Source of the DNA: Symbiodinium natans
Taxonomy: Eukaryota > Sar > Dinophyceae > Suessiales > Symbiodiniaceae
Direction: 5' to 3'
Assembly (NCBI GenBank): GCA_905221605.1
Contig: CAJNDS010000076.1
Span: 1 to 21,000, forward strand
Length of the DNA stretch: 21,000 nt
Shown piece by piece: positions 7,313 to 16,444 of this stretch (position 1 is its first letter; every line of letters begins with the position of its first letter). The position numbers and the translations under genes are program-made. The notes under the pieces are model-generated. The model ran no database searches and was not told the DNA's origin. It was given only the letters and a program-made list of their open reading frames with translations.

Positions 7313-8580
7313 AGAGCCAAGAGTAGCCCGCAGGCACGAACAGTGTGGTGAGCTGGATCCGGAGAGGGCGCGTGTGGATGGGGTCGGGGGGGCGCATGAG
7401 CAGGGTGGGCATGCCGGACCCCTGAAAGGATCCTCTACAAGCAGAGGCCCGGTCTGAGTGGTTGTCGAAATATGGGTTGGGAAAATGAAGGTGGGGAGGT
7501 GGGGTTCGGCTGCGGGGTCGCAAAAGAGGAGGTGTGGCTTGTCCAAGCACGAACAGTGTGGTGAGCTGGATGTGGACAGGGCGTGTGTGGATGCGATTGG
7601 GGGGGGATTAGCAAGGTGGGCATGTTGGACCCCTGAAAGGATCCTCTACAATCAGAGGCCCCGTCTGAGTGGGTAGTCGAAGTGTGGGTTGCGAAGATGC
7701 GGAGGTGGGTGGTGGTTCGGCTGTGGGGTCGCAAGAGGATCTACCGATCTTGAAGAGCCAAGAGTAGCCCATCTGGATGAGCTTGGCAGCTGGGGGCGGG
7801 TGAGCGGGTGAGCGCCCCGCCGCAAAGCGCGTGCAGCTTGGGCATCCACTCGATCTTGCGACCACGCGGCTGAACCCGCCGATTCGGAGGACTGCGCGCA
7901 GAATGCCAGCACGTCCTTTTCGTGGGGGGCTCTCTGCGGCGGGCCCCCGAATCTGAACAGCGTGTTGTTCGGCCGCGGGTCGCAAGAGGATCTCCCGCAT
8001 CGAAGAGCCGAGAGCGGCCCGTCTGGGTGTGGCTTGTCCAAGCACGAACAGTGCGGTGAGCTGGATCTGGAGAGGGCGCGTGGATGCGATGGTGGGCATG
8101 CTGTACCCCTGAAGAAAGGATACTCTACTGAGCGGGCAGTCCGTCGAAATGGTGGGGAAGTGGGTGGTGGTTCGGCTGTGGGGTCGCAAGAGGATCTACC
8201 GGCCCCGTGAGCGGGCGCTGTTGGGGCGACAGGCCGGGGGGGGGTGCGCCCCTGCCAAACGCCGGTAGATCCTCTTGCAACCCTGGCCCCACCGATTCGG
8301 AGGACCCTGCACGCACACCCCAGCCGCGCACCTGCCCTCTGATGCGCTTGCGGGGGGGGGGTTTGGGGGGGCCGCAGCCCGCGGTGTCTGGCGTGATGCA
8401 CGATGCTCACGTTCAAATCAAACAGCGTGCGCGACATATAGGTCCGCGTGAACAGCCAAGTGGGTATGGTGGGAGGCCTCTGGCTGGGTCGAGATGTGGG
8501 CAAGTGGGTACGGGGGTGGAGAAGGTGAAGGAGCGGATGGGGCTGGTGGAACGGTGCACTGGTGGTTCGGCCGCGGGGTC
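7265..8580. repeat. Tandem/dispersed repeats derived from the transposase 3' end
   Basis: The terminal coding sequence TTCGGCCGCGGGGTCGCAAG and its flank GAGGATCTACCGG recur at 7275, 7505, 7716, 7968, 8171 and 8566, with 203-395-base spacing. Secondary motifs also recur: CACGAACAGTGTGGTGAGCT at about 7336, 7549 and 8043, and CCCTGAAAGGATCCTCTAC at 7421 and 7631. Two inverted copies (about 7852-7877 and 8261-8290) could fold with the direct ones. The pattern suggests that the element's 3' end was duplicated repeatedly. Open frames on the minus strand here are composition artefacts. Confidence 0.8.
7891..8003 (+). pseudogene. Decayed duplicate of the transposase SWIM 3' end
   Basis: The stretch from CTGCGCGCAGAATGCCAGCA to GAAGAGCC aligns base for base, with scattered substitutions and small indels, to 7196-7318 of the transposase gene. 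It retains the region encoding the second Cys and the downstream residues, but Cys-Glu-His is changed and the frame is broken. It is a partial copy without a start or catalytic domain. Confidence 0.75.
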
Positions 8581-8589
8581 GTAAGTTGT

Positions 8590-9110
8590 TGATGGGCCAA
8601 ATGCCCCTGAGCGTCGCGCGTGGCGAGCTGGATCTGGAGCAAGCGGGCGGTGCGCAGGCGGGTGAGCGGGCGGTGGCGGTGTCTGGCGTGACTCGTGATG
8701 CGCGCGTGGTTCGCGGTGTGCCATCTTCAAACGAGCGTGACGTGGGCAAGTGGGTACGGGGGTGCCAAAATAAGGGTGGGTGGGAGGTGGGTGATAGCGA
8801 CTCGCGAAGGGCTGCTGGGTCCGTGGTCAGTGGGAGTCAGAAGAAACATGGAAATGGGGTCCCAACCCCCCCTCCCCCCGCAAAGAGCGTGTGCAAGCTT
8901 GGTGACTCGTGATGCTCGCAGGGTAATGATGCATGCTGCCATTATGTTGCCCACGTGCGAGCGTGACTTGCGATGCCTGTAAGCCACGCCAGCTGGACGC
9001 GGTCTGGCAGATATGGAAGGCGCGGGGTGCACACTGTTTGGCAGAAGATCGCCTGAAGGCTAGTGACTAGTGTCCCAAAGCTTATATAGTCAAGCCAGCG
9101 CAGCGGACAT
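8590..9110. other. Gene-free G-rich stretch
   Basis: No supported gene. G-runs, the repeated CAAGTGGGTACGGGGGTG (about 8501 and 8749) and repeated GTGTCTGGCGTGA-type motifs (about 8386 and 8678) link this region to the repeat field on its left. Open frames show no domain features. Confidence 0.5.
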
Positions 9111-9118
9111 GCCTCTCG

Positions 9119-9610
9119 CGACTGCACAGTTTGAAGTAACAGTTTGAAGGCATTTTAAGGAGCTGGACACATGCGCGGCAAACAGCGCCACGCAGGGCGA
9201 GTTTGAAGTTTTCTCGGCGGGACAAGCGTGGCAAACAGTGCCATACAGGGCGACGCCACGCAACGCAGGCCGTTCTGCCAGACAACGCGCTGGCGACTGC
9301 ACAGTCTCAAGGTTTCCAGCGAGCCATGCCAGCTCCGCGGTAGTAGCGCCGGGCCAGTATGGAGCGGGGCGCACATGCATCAACGCCGTAGAGCCCAACA
9401 GTCAGACTTACATGTAGGTAGGGTCTATAAGCTTCAGCACGCTGCGCTGAGTGCCGCCAAACCGGGCCTGGGACAAGCCATACAGGGCAAGAACCTCTGC
9501 CGTAGCGACAGACCTGCGTGGGGTGCGGGACAGGCCGTACAGGGCGACGCATCCCGCGGTGTGCCTGCCGGCAAAACACAGTCAAGCTTGCAAGTAGGTG
9601 CGTGCGAATT
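9119..9610. repeat. Dispersed short repeats, 'GCCATACAGGGCGACGC' type
   Basis: The motif GCC(A/G)TACAGGGC(GACGC) appears near 9240, 9477 and 9535, with a weaker form near 9190. GACTGCACAGT occurs near 9119 and again near 9295. A CAGTCAAGCTTGCAAGTAGG-like motif occurs near 9400 and again near 9580. Spacing is irregular. No coding function is supported, although an open plus-strand frame crosses the region. Confidence 0.6.
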
Positions 9611-9744
9611 ATGCTGTCAAGCTTCGGTTGTAAAGCCTGATGTTTGCGCCAAGGCACGGCCCTCAATGCGATGGGGCGGGGGGCGCCAACATCCTACTCG
9701 CTATCCCACAACTTATCAACCACTACGCATCACTACGCGCCACC

Positions 9745-9935
9745 AAAAGCCCGCCATTTTCACCATTTCCACCATTCATTCTCTACCAGTCCTCACCATT
9801 TTCACCATTCCCCGCCTTGCCCGCCAGTACCAGCACTATGTGCTCGCCATTTCCGCCATTCCCACCCTTCCCCCCCTTCCCGCCACTACCAGCCATTCCG
9901 CCATTCCCCACCAACTACCACTCCCAGTGTTTCCA
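9745..9935. repeat. Low-complexity CCATTY/CCCTTCCC pyrimidine-rich repeat
   Basis: Degenerate CCATTTTCACC, CCATTCC and TTCCCGCC units follow one another, giving strong pyrimidine bias on the plus strand. The open frames have only Pro/Phe/Ser-rich, repeat-derived translations. Confidence 0.8.
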
Positions 9936-10077
9936 TCTTGAACCAATTGCCCAACATTCCCAACGCTACCTTGTTCTGCAGGGTGGATCGTGGAAACGGA
10001 ACTCCTCAATCTGCCAAACCCCTAAACCCCCTTTTGGACCCTATAACCCCCCCCCCTCCCCGGATTGCCCAGGCTAA

Positions 10078-10225
10078 GAAAAAGAACCCGTAGAATAAAA
10101 TTAAACACCATCGGATTAGGGTGGCGTGTCCTGAGGCCCGAAAAAAGAACCGCCAGAATAAAATTAAAAACCATCACCGACAGAGAATAAGAAAAAACAC
10201 CCCGAGAATTAAAAAAAAAACCATG
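10078..10225. repeat. Three degenerate A-rich units 'AGAATAAAATTAAA..CCAT'
   Basis: AAAGAACC(C/G)(G/C)(T/C)AGAATAAAATTAAA followed by ACCAT occurs at about 10081 and 10145, and a more diverged copy at about 10180-10225. Unit length is about 40-65 bases. The segment is much more A-rich than its surroundings and directly precedes the 1.5-kb tandem array. Confidence 0.65.
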
Positions 10226-10655
10226 CCCCATCGGAATCAACCGGAGGATCGTTTTGAGACGAAGCCTGCTCTCTGTAGAGTTTGGTGGGCCCCTCAACCC
10301 TCAACCCTCAACCCTCAGCATGAATCCCTTAAACCATCCACGGTGGCGCACCTCATCTGCAACCTGCTTTGTGGATTCAGCCTCGGCACCCTAAGCTCTT
10401 CTCACAGAACTCCCTCCAGGCTTTTCAGGCCTTTGGGGCGATGGGGGGGGATTCCCCCTCGGCTTTTTTGGAGGGTTTGATGGTTTCTGCATCATGAGGC
10501 CGCTACGCTTTTCAGTCTTCTGTAGTAGAACCATCTTCGACCCGCCTTTTTCCCCTCAAAACTAGAGCCCTCGCCGACTCAGAGCGCCACCCCCGGAGAC
10601 GAGACCTGCGCGACCCATTCCCCCCCCGCATGCACCTCCGTGGGGCACCCGGAAA

Positions 10656-11003
10656 ACCCGCCAGGAGCTGGGCATGAACTTCTGCTTCAAAGTCCCCGCG
10701 GAGGCCTGGCGGCAGCTCCGGGACGCGCGCTGGGAGAAGCTGCAGAAGGCCGACTTCTTCCGGTGCCTCGGAAGAGGGGGGGATGTTTTTTCGGCTTCCC
10801 TGCTTTCTGTATGCGTAGAGGTGGCGCCGCTGCGGCTGTCCCCCCTCCACAATGGGGCCCTTCCCACCTGGAAGAACCGCCGGCCCAGGTGTTTCGACAA
10901 CCGCTCTGAGGGCGCAGAGGGGGCCGATATCCTCCTCGCCGCATTGGCGCGGTGCAGCCAGCTCCAGGACACGCGCCGAGCAAAGGGAGGTCCAAGGTCC
11001 TGA
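10656..11003 (+). CDS. LRR-like exon module 1
   Basis: Frame 0 reads ARQELGMNFCFKVPAEAW, then LRDARWEKLQKADFFRCL, and later GADILLAALARCSQLQ in the same frame. The spacing of Leu, Cys and the 'IPAEAWxxL..W..L..ADF' pattern resembles the leucine-rich-repeat-like modules of predicted dinoflagellate proteins. I recall this pattern only from memory. The middle part (about 10780-10900) reads poorly and may be an intron. This is the only unit in which both halves share one frame. It is probably an exon of a larger gene or a dead gene fragment. Confidence 0.45.
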   Translation, partial: TRQELGMNFCFKVPAEAWRQLRDARWEKLQKADFFRCLGRGGDVFSASLLSVCVEVAPLRLSPLHNGALPTWKNRRPRCFDNRSEGAEGADILLAALARCSQLQDTRRAKGGPRS

Positions 11004-11270
11004 TGACATAATGCCCTGCATGCCCAGATTTCTAAAACATATCAGCTCTAGGGTCCCGAAAGGGCCCTGGTCCAAGTTCGAAACAAGAATTGGTAATCCT
11101 AGGTTGTTCTTGAAGGAGAGGCGAGAGGGTACTTCCAAAATCTTAGTGATGCTGCTGGATGTCTCTCGGGCCTGTAGTGCAAGGAAACTCGGGGTTGTCA
11201 TGAGCGACATCTAATGCGACGATCTAAAGCCCGGCCCTATAGAATCGCAACTCGCATCGTGATGAAGATC

Positions 11271-11592
11271 CTAAACCCTAAAACCCTAAAACCTCCTAAA
11301 ACCCTAAAACCTCCCAAAAACCCTAAAACCTCCTAAAACCCTAAAACCCTAAAACCCTAAGGCCCTAAAACCCTAAAACCCTAAAACCCTAAAACCCTAA
11401 ACCCTAAAACCCTAAAACCCTAAAACCCTAAAACCCTAAAACCCTAAAACCCTAAAACCCTAAAACCCTAAAACCCTAAACCCTAAAACCCTAAAGCCCT
11501 AAAACCCTAAAACCCTAAAACCCTAAAACCCTAAACCCTAAAACCCTAAAGCCTAAAACCCTAAACCCTGAACCCCTAAACCCTAAAACCCT
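11271..11592. repeat. Interstitial telomere-type repeat block 1 (CCCTAAA/CCCTAAAA)
   Basis: About 320 bases of CCCTAAAA and CCCTAAA units (G-strand TTTTAGGG and TTTAGGG), with variants CCTCCTAAAA, GGCCCTAAAA and CCCTGAACC. The mixed 7- and 8-base units and fixed variant positions, identical in block 2, show it is an internal array and not a living chromosome end. Confidence 0.95.
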
Positions 11593-11627
11593 GAGCCGGA
11601 GGTTGAAGAAGTTCCTGTGACATGCTT

Positions 11628-11712
11628 ATAGGGTTTACGGTTGAGAGTTTTGGTTTATGTGGCTATACGGTTACGGGTTTATGGGGTTAGGGGGCTTTAG
11701 GGCGAGTTAGGA
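11628..11712. repeat. Degenerate G-rich telomere-like tail (copy at 13118-13202)
   Basis: The run ATAGGGTTTACGG to GGGCTTTAGGGCGAGTTAGG reads like strongly mutated TTTAGGG units in the opposite orientation to the neighbouring CCCTAAA block. The same sequence follows block 2. Confidence 0.5.
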
Positions 11713-12177
11713 GGGGCATAGCGTTTATTGTGTAGGGCATCGGAATCAATCGGAGGGTCGTTTTGAGACGAAGCCTGCTCCTTACCCTAAAACCCTCAAC
11801 CCTCAACCCTCAGCACGAATCCCTTGAACCATCCACGGTGGCGCGCCTCATCTGCAACCCGCATTAAACTCCCGAGCTCGGTTACAACGCTTTGTGGATT
11901 CAGCCTCCTCACCCTCAGCTCTTCTCACAGAACTCCCTCCAGGCTTTTCAGGCCTTTGGGGCGATGGAGGGGGATTCCCCCTCGGCTTTTTTGGAGGGTT
12001 TGATGGTTTCTTCCTCATGAGGCCGCTACGCTTTTAAGTCTTCTGTAGTAGAACCATCTTCGACCCGCTTTTTCCCCTCAAAACTAGAGCCCTCGCCGAC
12101 TCAGAGCGCCACCCCCGAGACGAGACCTGCGCGACCCATTCCCCCCCCGCATGCACCTCCGTGGGGGCACCCGGGAA

Positions 12178-12493
12178 ACCCGCCAGGAGCTGGACATGCA
12201 GCTCTGCTACAAAGTCCCCGCGGAGGCCTGGCGGCAGCTCCGGGACGCGCGCTGGGAGAAGCTGCAGAAGGCCGACTTCTCGTGGTGCCTCGGAAGGGGG
12301 GGATGTTTTTTCGGCTTCCCCGTCGGCTGTCCCCCCTCCACATGGAGCGTTTACCACCTGCAAGAACCGCCGGCCCAGGTGTTTCAACGAAGACTCCCAG
12401 GGCGCAGAGGGGGCCGATATCCTCCTCGCTGCATTGGCACGGTGCAGCCAGCTCCAGGACACATGCCGAGCAAAGGGAGGCCCAAGGTCCTGA
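12178..12493 (+). pseudogene. LRR-like exon module 2
   Basis: It reads RQELDMQLCYKVPAEAW and continues LRDARWEKLQKADFSWCL in frame 1. The GADILLAALARCSQLQ half lies in frame 2 because of the internal deletion near 12325. Most differences from module 1 in the first half change bases without destroying the pattern (MNFCF to MQLCY). Whether the frame break matters depends on the unknown splicing. Confidence 0.4.
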
Positions 12494-12760
12494 TGACATA
12501 ATGCCCTGCATGCCCAGATTTCTAAAACATATCAGCTCTAGGGTCCCGAAAGGGCCCTGGTCCAAGTTCGAAACAAGAATTGGTAATCCTAGGTTGTTCT
12601 TGAAGGAGAGGCGAGAGGGTACTTCCAAAATCTTAGTGATGCTGCTGGATGTCTCTCGGGCCTGTAGTGCAAGGAAACTCGGGGTTGTCATGAGCGACAT
12701 CTAATGCGACGATCTAAAGCCCGGCCCTATAGAATCGCAACTCGCATCGTGATGAAGATC

Positions 12761-13082
12761 CTAAACCCTAAAACCCTAAAACCTCCTAAAACCCTAAAAC
12801 CTCCCAAAAACCCTAAAACCTCCTAAAACCCTAAAACCCTAAAACCCTAAGGCCCTAAAACCCTAAAACCCTAAAACCCTAAAACCCTAAACCCTAAAAC
12901 CCTAAAACCCTAAAACCCTAAAACCCTAAAACCCTAAAACCCTAAAACCCTAAAACCCTAAAACCCTAAACCCTAAAACCCTAAAGCCCTAAAACCCTAA
13001 AACCCTAAAACCCTAAAACCCTAAACCCTAAAACCCTAAAGCCTAAAACCCTAAACCCTGAACCCCTAAACCCTAAAACCCT
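12761..13082. repeat. Interstitial telomere-type repeat block 2
   Basis: It is a copy of block 1 at an offset of 1490 with every variant unit in the same position as far as I can compare, so it arose by duplication of the entire 1.5-kb unit rather than by telomerase. Confidence 0.95.
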
Positions 13083-13229
13083 GAGCCGGAGGTTGAAGAA
13101 GTTCCTGTGACATGCTTATAGGGTTTACGGTTGAGAGTTTTGGTTTATGTGGCTATACGGTTACGGGTTTATGGGGTTAGGGGGCTTTAGGGCGAGTTAG
13201 GAGGGGCATAGCGTTTATTGTGTAGGGCA

Positions 13230-13990
13230 TCGGAATCAATCGGAGGGTCGTTTTGAGACGAAGCCTGCTCCTTACCCTAAAACCCTCAACCCTCAACCCT
13301 CAGCACGAATCCCTTGAACCATCCACGGTGGCGCGCCTCATCTGCAACCCGCATTAAACTCCCGAGCTCGGTTACAACGCTTTGTGGATTCAGCCTCCTC
13401 ACCCTCAGCTCTTCTCACAGAACTCCCTCCAGGCTTTTCAGGCCTTTGGGGCGATGGAGGGAGATTCCCCCTCGGCTTTTTTGGAGGGTTTGATGGTTTC
13501 TTCCTCATGAGGCCGCTATGCTTTTAAGTCTTCTGTAGTAGAACCATCTTCGACCCGCTTTTTCCCCTCAAAACTAGAGCCCTCGCCGACTCAGAGCGCC
13601 ACCCCCGGAGACGAGACCTGCGCGACCCATTCCCCCCCGCATGCACCTCCGTGGGGCACCCGGAAAACCCGCCAGGAGCTGGGCATGAACTTCTGCTTCA
13701 AAGTCCCCGCGGAGGCCTGGCGGCAGCTCCGGGACGCGCGCTGGGAGAAGCTGCAGAAGGCCGACTTCTTCCGGTGCCTCGGAAGAGCGGGGATGTTTTT
13801 TCGGCTTCCCTGCTTTCTGTATGCGTAGAGGTGGCGCCGTGTGGGCTGTCCCCCCTCCACAATGGGGCGTTTCCCGCCTGGAAGAACCGCCGGCCCAGGT
13901 GTTTCGGCCCAGGCTCCCAGGGCGTAGACGGGGCCGATATCCTCCTCGCCGCGTTGGCGCGGTGCAGCGCCCTTCAGGACACAACACGGC
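13230..13990. repeat. Truncated tandem unit C of the ~1.5-kb repeat
   Basis: It shares the left half of unit B (including the 28-base insert) but its module matches unit A better. It ends near ALARCSALQD, and unrelated sequence replaces the telomere-type block. Unit C thus contains features of both A and B. Confidence 0.88.
13665..13990 (+). pseudogene. LRR-like exon module 3
   Basis: ATG at 13685 opens MNFCFKVPAEAW, as in module 1. One G fewer near 13787 puts the GADILLAALARCSALQ half in another frame. The ending differs from modules 1 and 2 (ALQDTT) as the tandem unit is truncated here. Confidence 0.4.
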
Positions 13991-14405
13991 GAAGGTCTTG
14001 TTCAGGCCTTTGGATTCAGACTCGGCCCTTAACTCGACTTGCGCCGATCAGGCCCTTTAGCGGCTTAAGCGGGGCACACAGAGGAATGTTTTCGATTTTG
14101 GCAATGGAAACTACACGTTCATGACGAAGTCGAAGCACTGCAGCACCGCCAATTTTCACTAAACACGGAAGATCTCCTCGAACCTTGACTAGTAAAAGAA
14201 ACTCAATTCCAAGTGAGACCTTCCGTAGTTGAGCCCGTCTCGAGTTAAGAGGCTTTGAGGCGATGAGTTGTGGTCCGCTTGTTGTCACGGTGTGGGGGGG
14301 GGGTGCCCTCTTTAAGAGCCGTTTCGTACAAAAGCGCCTCCCAGCCCCTTGGAACCTGGGGGCCGCTGCTCCTCTGGGGGGAGTTGGTGGAGCTTCTCGC
14401 TTTCT
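13991..14405. other. Gene-free spacer after the tandem array
   Basis: No supported gene. Pieces such as CAGGCCCTTTAGCGGCTTAAG and GAGGCTTTGAGGCGATGAG faintly resemble the AGGCCTTTGGGGCGATGG segment of the tandem unit, so this may be an old diverged unit leading to module 4. Confidence 0.4.
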
Positions 14406-14546
14406 TTTGCCCCCGAGCGCCAGGAGCTCAACATGAAATATTGCGACCGCATCCCCGCCGAAGCGTGGGAGCAGCTGAGCGACGGCGTGTGGCCAGCTCT
14501 TCTAAAACAAGAGGGCGTCCCAGAGAGACTTTTCCGGCGTGCGTGA
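14406..14546 (+). CDS. LRR-like exon module 4, diverged copy
   Basis: Frame 0 reads PERQELNMKYCDRIPAEAW, then EQLSDGVWPALLKQEGV, to TGA at 14546. The nucleotide sequence differs widely from modules 1-3, but the peptide pattern RQEL.M..C..(I/V)PAEAW..L....W..L is kept. This supports past selection on a protein. A preceding AG in CCCCCGAG could be an acceptor. The partner second half was not found. Confidence 0.4.
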   Translation, partial: FAPERQELNMKYCDRIPAEAWEQLSDGVWPALLKQEGVPERLFRRA

Positions 14547-15508
14547 ATTGGCAGCGCTGCCCCTGCAAAGCGTGCTTGAGTCGGGCTTGGCATGTGTCAT
14601 CTATAGCTCCATCTGTGGCTACTTGCACTTGCCAATTTGGGTGGTTCGGATTCAGGTTGCTGTCTGTGATTCCACATGCGGACCTGCCCAGACCTTGGAT
14701 ATCAGACCCTGCAAGAAAAGCAGGGCACGTTTCGTCAGGCCTCGTGTTGCACAAAGGAATGGCCGGACTGCAAAGCAGCTGCCAAAAAAGGCAGGGCGCG
14801 CAGGGTTCTCCAAACAACTTGCTGACCAAACAGCCACAGCATCACCTACATCAGCAAAGCACAGTGCCAGGCCGCATTCTTCGACCGGTATGCAGCAAAA
14901 TCGCGACCGAGACGACCTTGGAACCCACGCATGGGGTTCGGGCTACGTAGACTTAGGCAGCTTGTTGAGCAGTCGGAGCTCCACAGTGGTGGTTGAATTG
15001 GGGAATATTTTAGAAGGTAATGGTCGACGCAGGATCGACTGAACAATCTTTAAGCCTTATAAAGCCGTTAAGCATCGCTTCCAACTGCAAACAGCCCTTC
15101 GGCCGTACAGCTCCGTGGGTCCGACACACTCTCAACGCACTGGGGTTGTGTGGGCTTTGCTGTCGCACCGGAAGCCCGAGCCACTGGCTGAAGCCGCCTT
15201 GCCTCAAATCCGGGGTTCTGAGCTCTATCCAGCATTTTAGATTCAGTCTTAGCTCGTTGCCCAGTTTCATCTTCCACCGAAACGCACCCCGGAGAGATGT
15301 TGGAGCTGTCGGCGACTTCCTCAACCCCCAGGTCGTCCTCAAGCATGAAGCCTCAGCTTGCCGCCATGTGAGAAAGTGGGGCTCAGCAATCGCCATGGCC
15401 CTCAGAGGCCACGCCTGGAACATCGAACTTGTTGTTGTGACTAAGCTATGGGTCACACCCCCCCAAGCACAACAATCACGTATCACAAGTGTGAAGAATG
15501 CTGAGCAG
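14547..15508. other. Stretch without a supported gene
   Basis: Open frames exist on both strands, but none shows a domain, and they overlap one another. The right part is probably intron or upstream sequence of the gene whose first visible exon starts at 15509. Confidence 0.4.
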
Positions 15509-16444
15509 GTGAAGGGCTGCCGTCTGGGGCCGTCATCGACAAAGCCGCCTACCAGGAGTGGCAGACAGAGGTGGTGGCCGCTTTCTATGAAGAGGGCCGC
15601 CGCTGCATTGAGCTGTTTCCCCAAACTGGGGCCCCGGCGGTGCTGCAGAAGCGGAAGTTCATCCTCTATGCACTGGATGCCGCTGGCGGAACCATGTCAG
15701 AGGATCTCCCTGGAAAGGAGCCGCTGATGATGTTCCATGTAGGCTCGCACACTCTGGATTACGTGAAGAGGGGTCTGAAGGACGGCGTCTTCTCGTACCC
15801 GGCTTGTGACCTTGGAGGGCTTTCGAACTACCCGCAGAAGCTGGTACGTCGGAGAGCCCTTGGAGGTCAAGAAGAACAGCAACCTTTATGAGCACAGCAG
15901 ATCTATTTGTCAGCAATGGCGGACCCTTGCCGAGGCTCTCTAAGTCGAACTGAGCGGTTGCGCTGCATGAATGTAGACGTCGGGCCCTCATAACCCGCAG
16001 ACATCCCTTGACAGGTCAATTTGCCCGAGACCTTCGAAGCAGATCTCCAAACCTGGCTGGCCACCGCCATCATGGCGGCGGGGACGTGCAGCTGCGATTC
16101 TGGGCTCTCCCAGAGGAGCGAAGGGGGGTCCGCCTCGAAAGAGGCTGCCGCTGAGGTTTAGGGTTTAGGGTTGTTTGGGTTGGATGGCGGGTTTCGGAAG
16201 GTTGGGAAGGTGGAGGGGGGGGGTCTGCTTTCTGGAGCACCGCGTGGTGGCCACGGCCGCCGACGTCCGGGCCAGGACTGGGCATTACTACACCCGGATC
16301 TTCAACGGCGGCGACGAGCGGTATGCGGAAGACTCGGATGCCACAGGGCTCTTCTGCGGTGTCTGGAAAACCGGCATCACACCCAACTTGAACTCCAAGA
16401 ACCTCCAGACCGAATACCGCCCATGTGACCCCAGCTCCACGTAG
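15509..16444 (+). CDS. Unrecognised gene, three 3' exons (15509-15843, 16015-16155, 16238-16444)
   Basis: Exon 1 follows GCAG (15508) and reads LPSGAVIDKAAYQEWQTEVV through GKEPLMMFHVGSHTLDYVK to NYPQKL. GTACGT at 15844 is the donor and TTGACAG at 16014 the acceptor. Exon 2 reads VNLPETFEADLQTWLATAIM. Its donor is GTTTAG at 16156, with acceptor TGGAG at 16237. Exon 3 reads HRVVATAADVRARTGHYYTR and GLFCGVWKTGITPNLN and ends at TAG 16442-16444. Both introns (171 and 82 nt) sit at phase 0, and the joined frame has no stop, which is good evidence for a real gene. No domain is recognised; there is no signal peptide or membrane helix in the visible part. The 5' exons were not identified. Confidence 0.55.

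Larger units (their letters stand above)
10229..11739. repeat. Tandem unit A of the ~1.5-kb repeat
   Basis: The unit begins at CATCGGAATCAACCGGAGG. It contains the short minisatellite CCTCAACCCTCAA (about 10295-10320), an LRR-like exon module (10656-11003), a conserved 270-base stretch, a 322-bp telomere-type block and a G-rich tail. It lacks about 28 bases (after CATCTGCAACC) that units B and C carry. From about 10998 to its end it appears identical by eye to unit B at an offset of 1490. Confidence 0.9.
11740..13229. repeat. Tandem unit B of the ~1.5-kb repeat
   Basis: It is 1490 bases long and repeats unit A. It has the extra CATTAAACTCCCGAGCTCGG near 11863 and lacks about 33 bases inside the module (near 12325) relative to A and C. 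The right half matches unit A without a visible difference, indicating a recent duplication or conversion. Confidence 0.9.

Noticed and set aside
7652-8749. Minus-strand frame of 365 codons
   Set aside because: It runs through the 3'-end repeat field; Pro/Arg/Ser-rich, repeat-derived translation with the same strings recurring.
10512-11210. Minus-strand frame of 232 codons in tandem unit A (and its copy 12101-12700)
   Set aside because: It overlaps the module whose plus-strand peptide pattern is preserved in the diverged copy at 14406-14546; the minus frame is not preserved there.
11271-11712. Chromosome end or head-to-head telomere fusion
   Set aside because: The order on the plus strand is C-rich then G-rich, opposite to a fusion (G-rich then C-rich), and the block is copied exactly 1490 bases on, flanked by ordinary sequence. 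It is internal.
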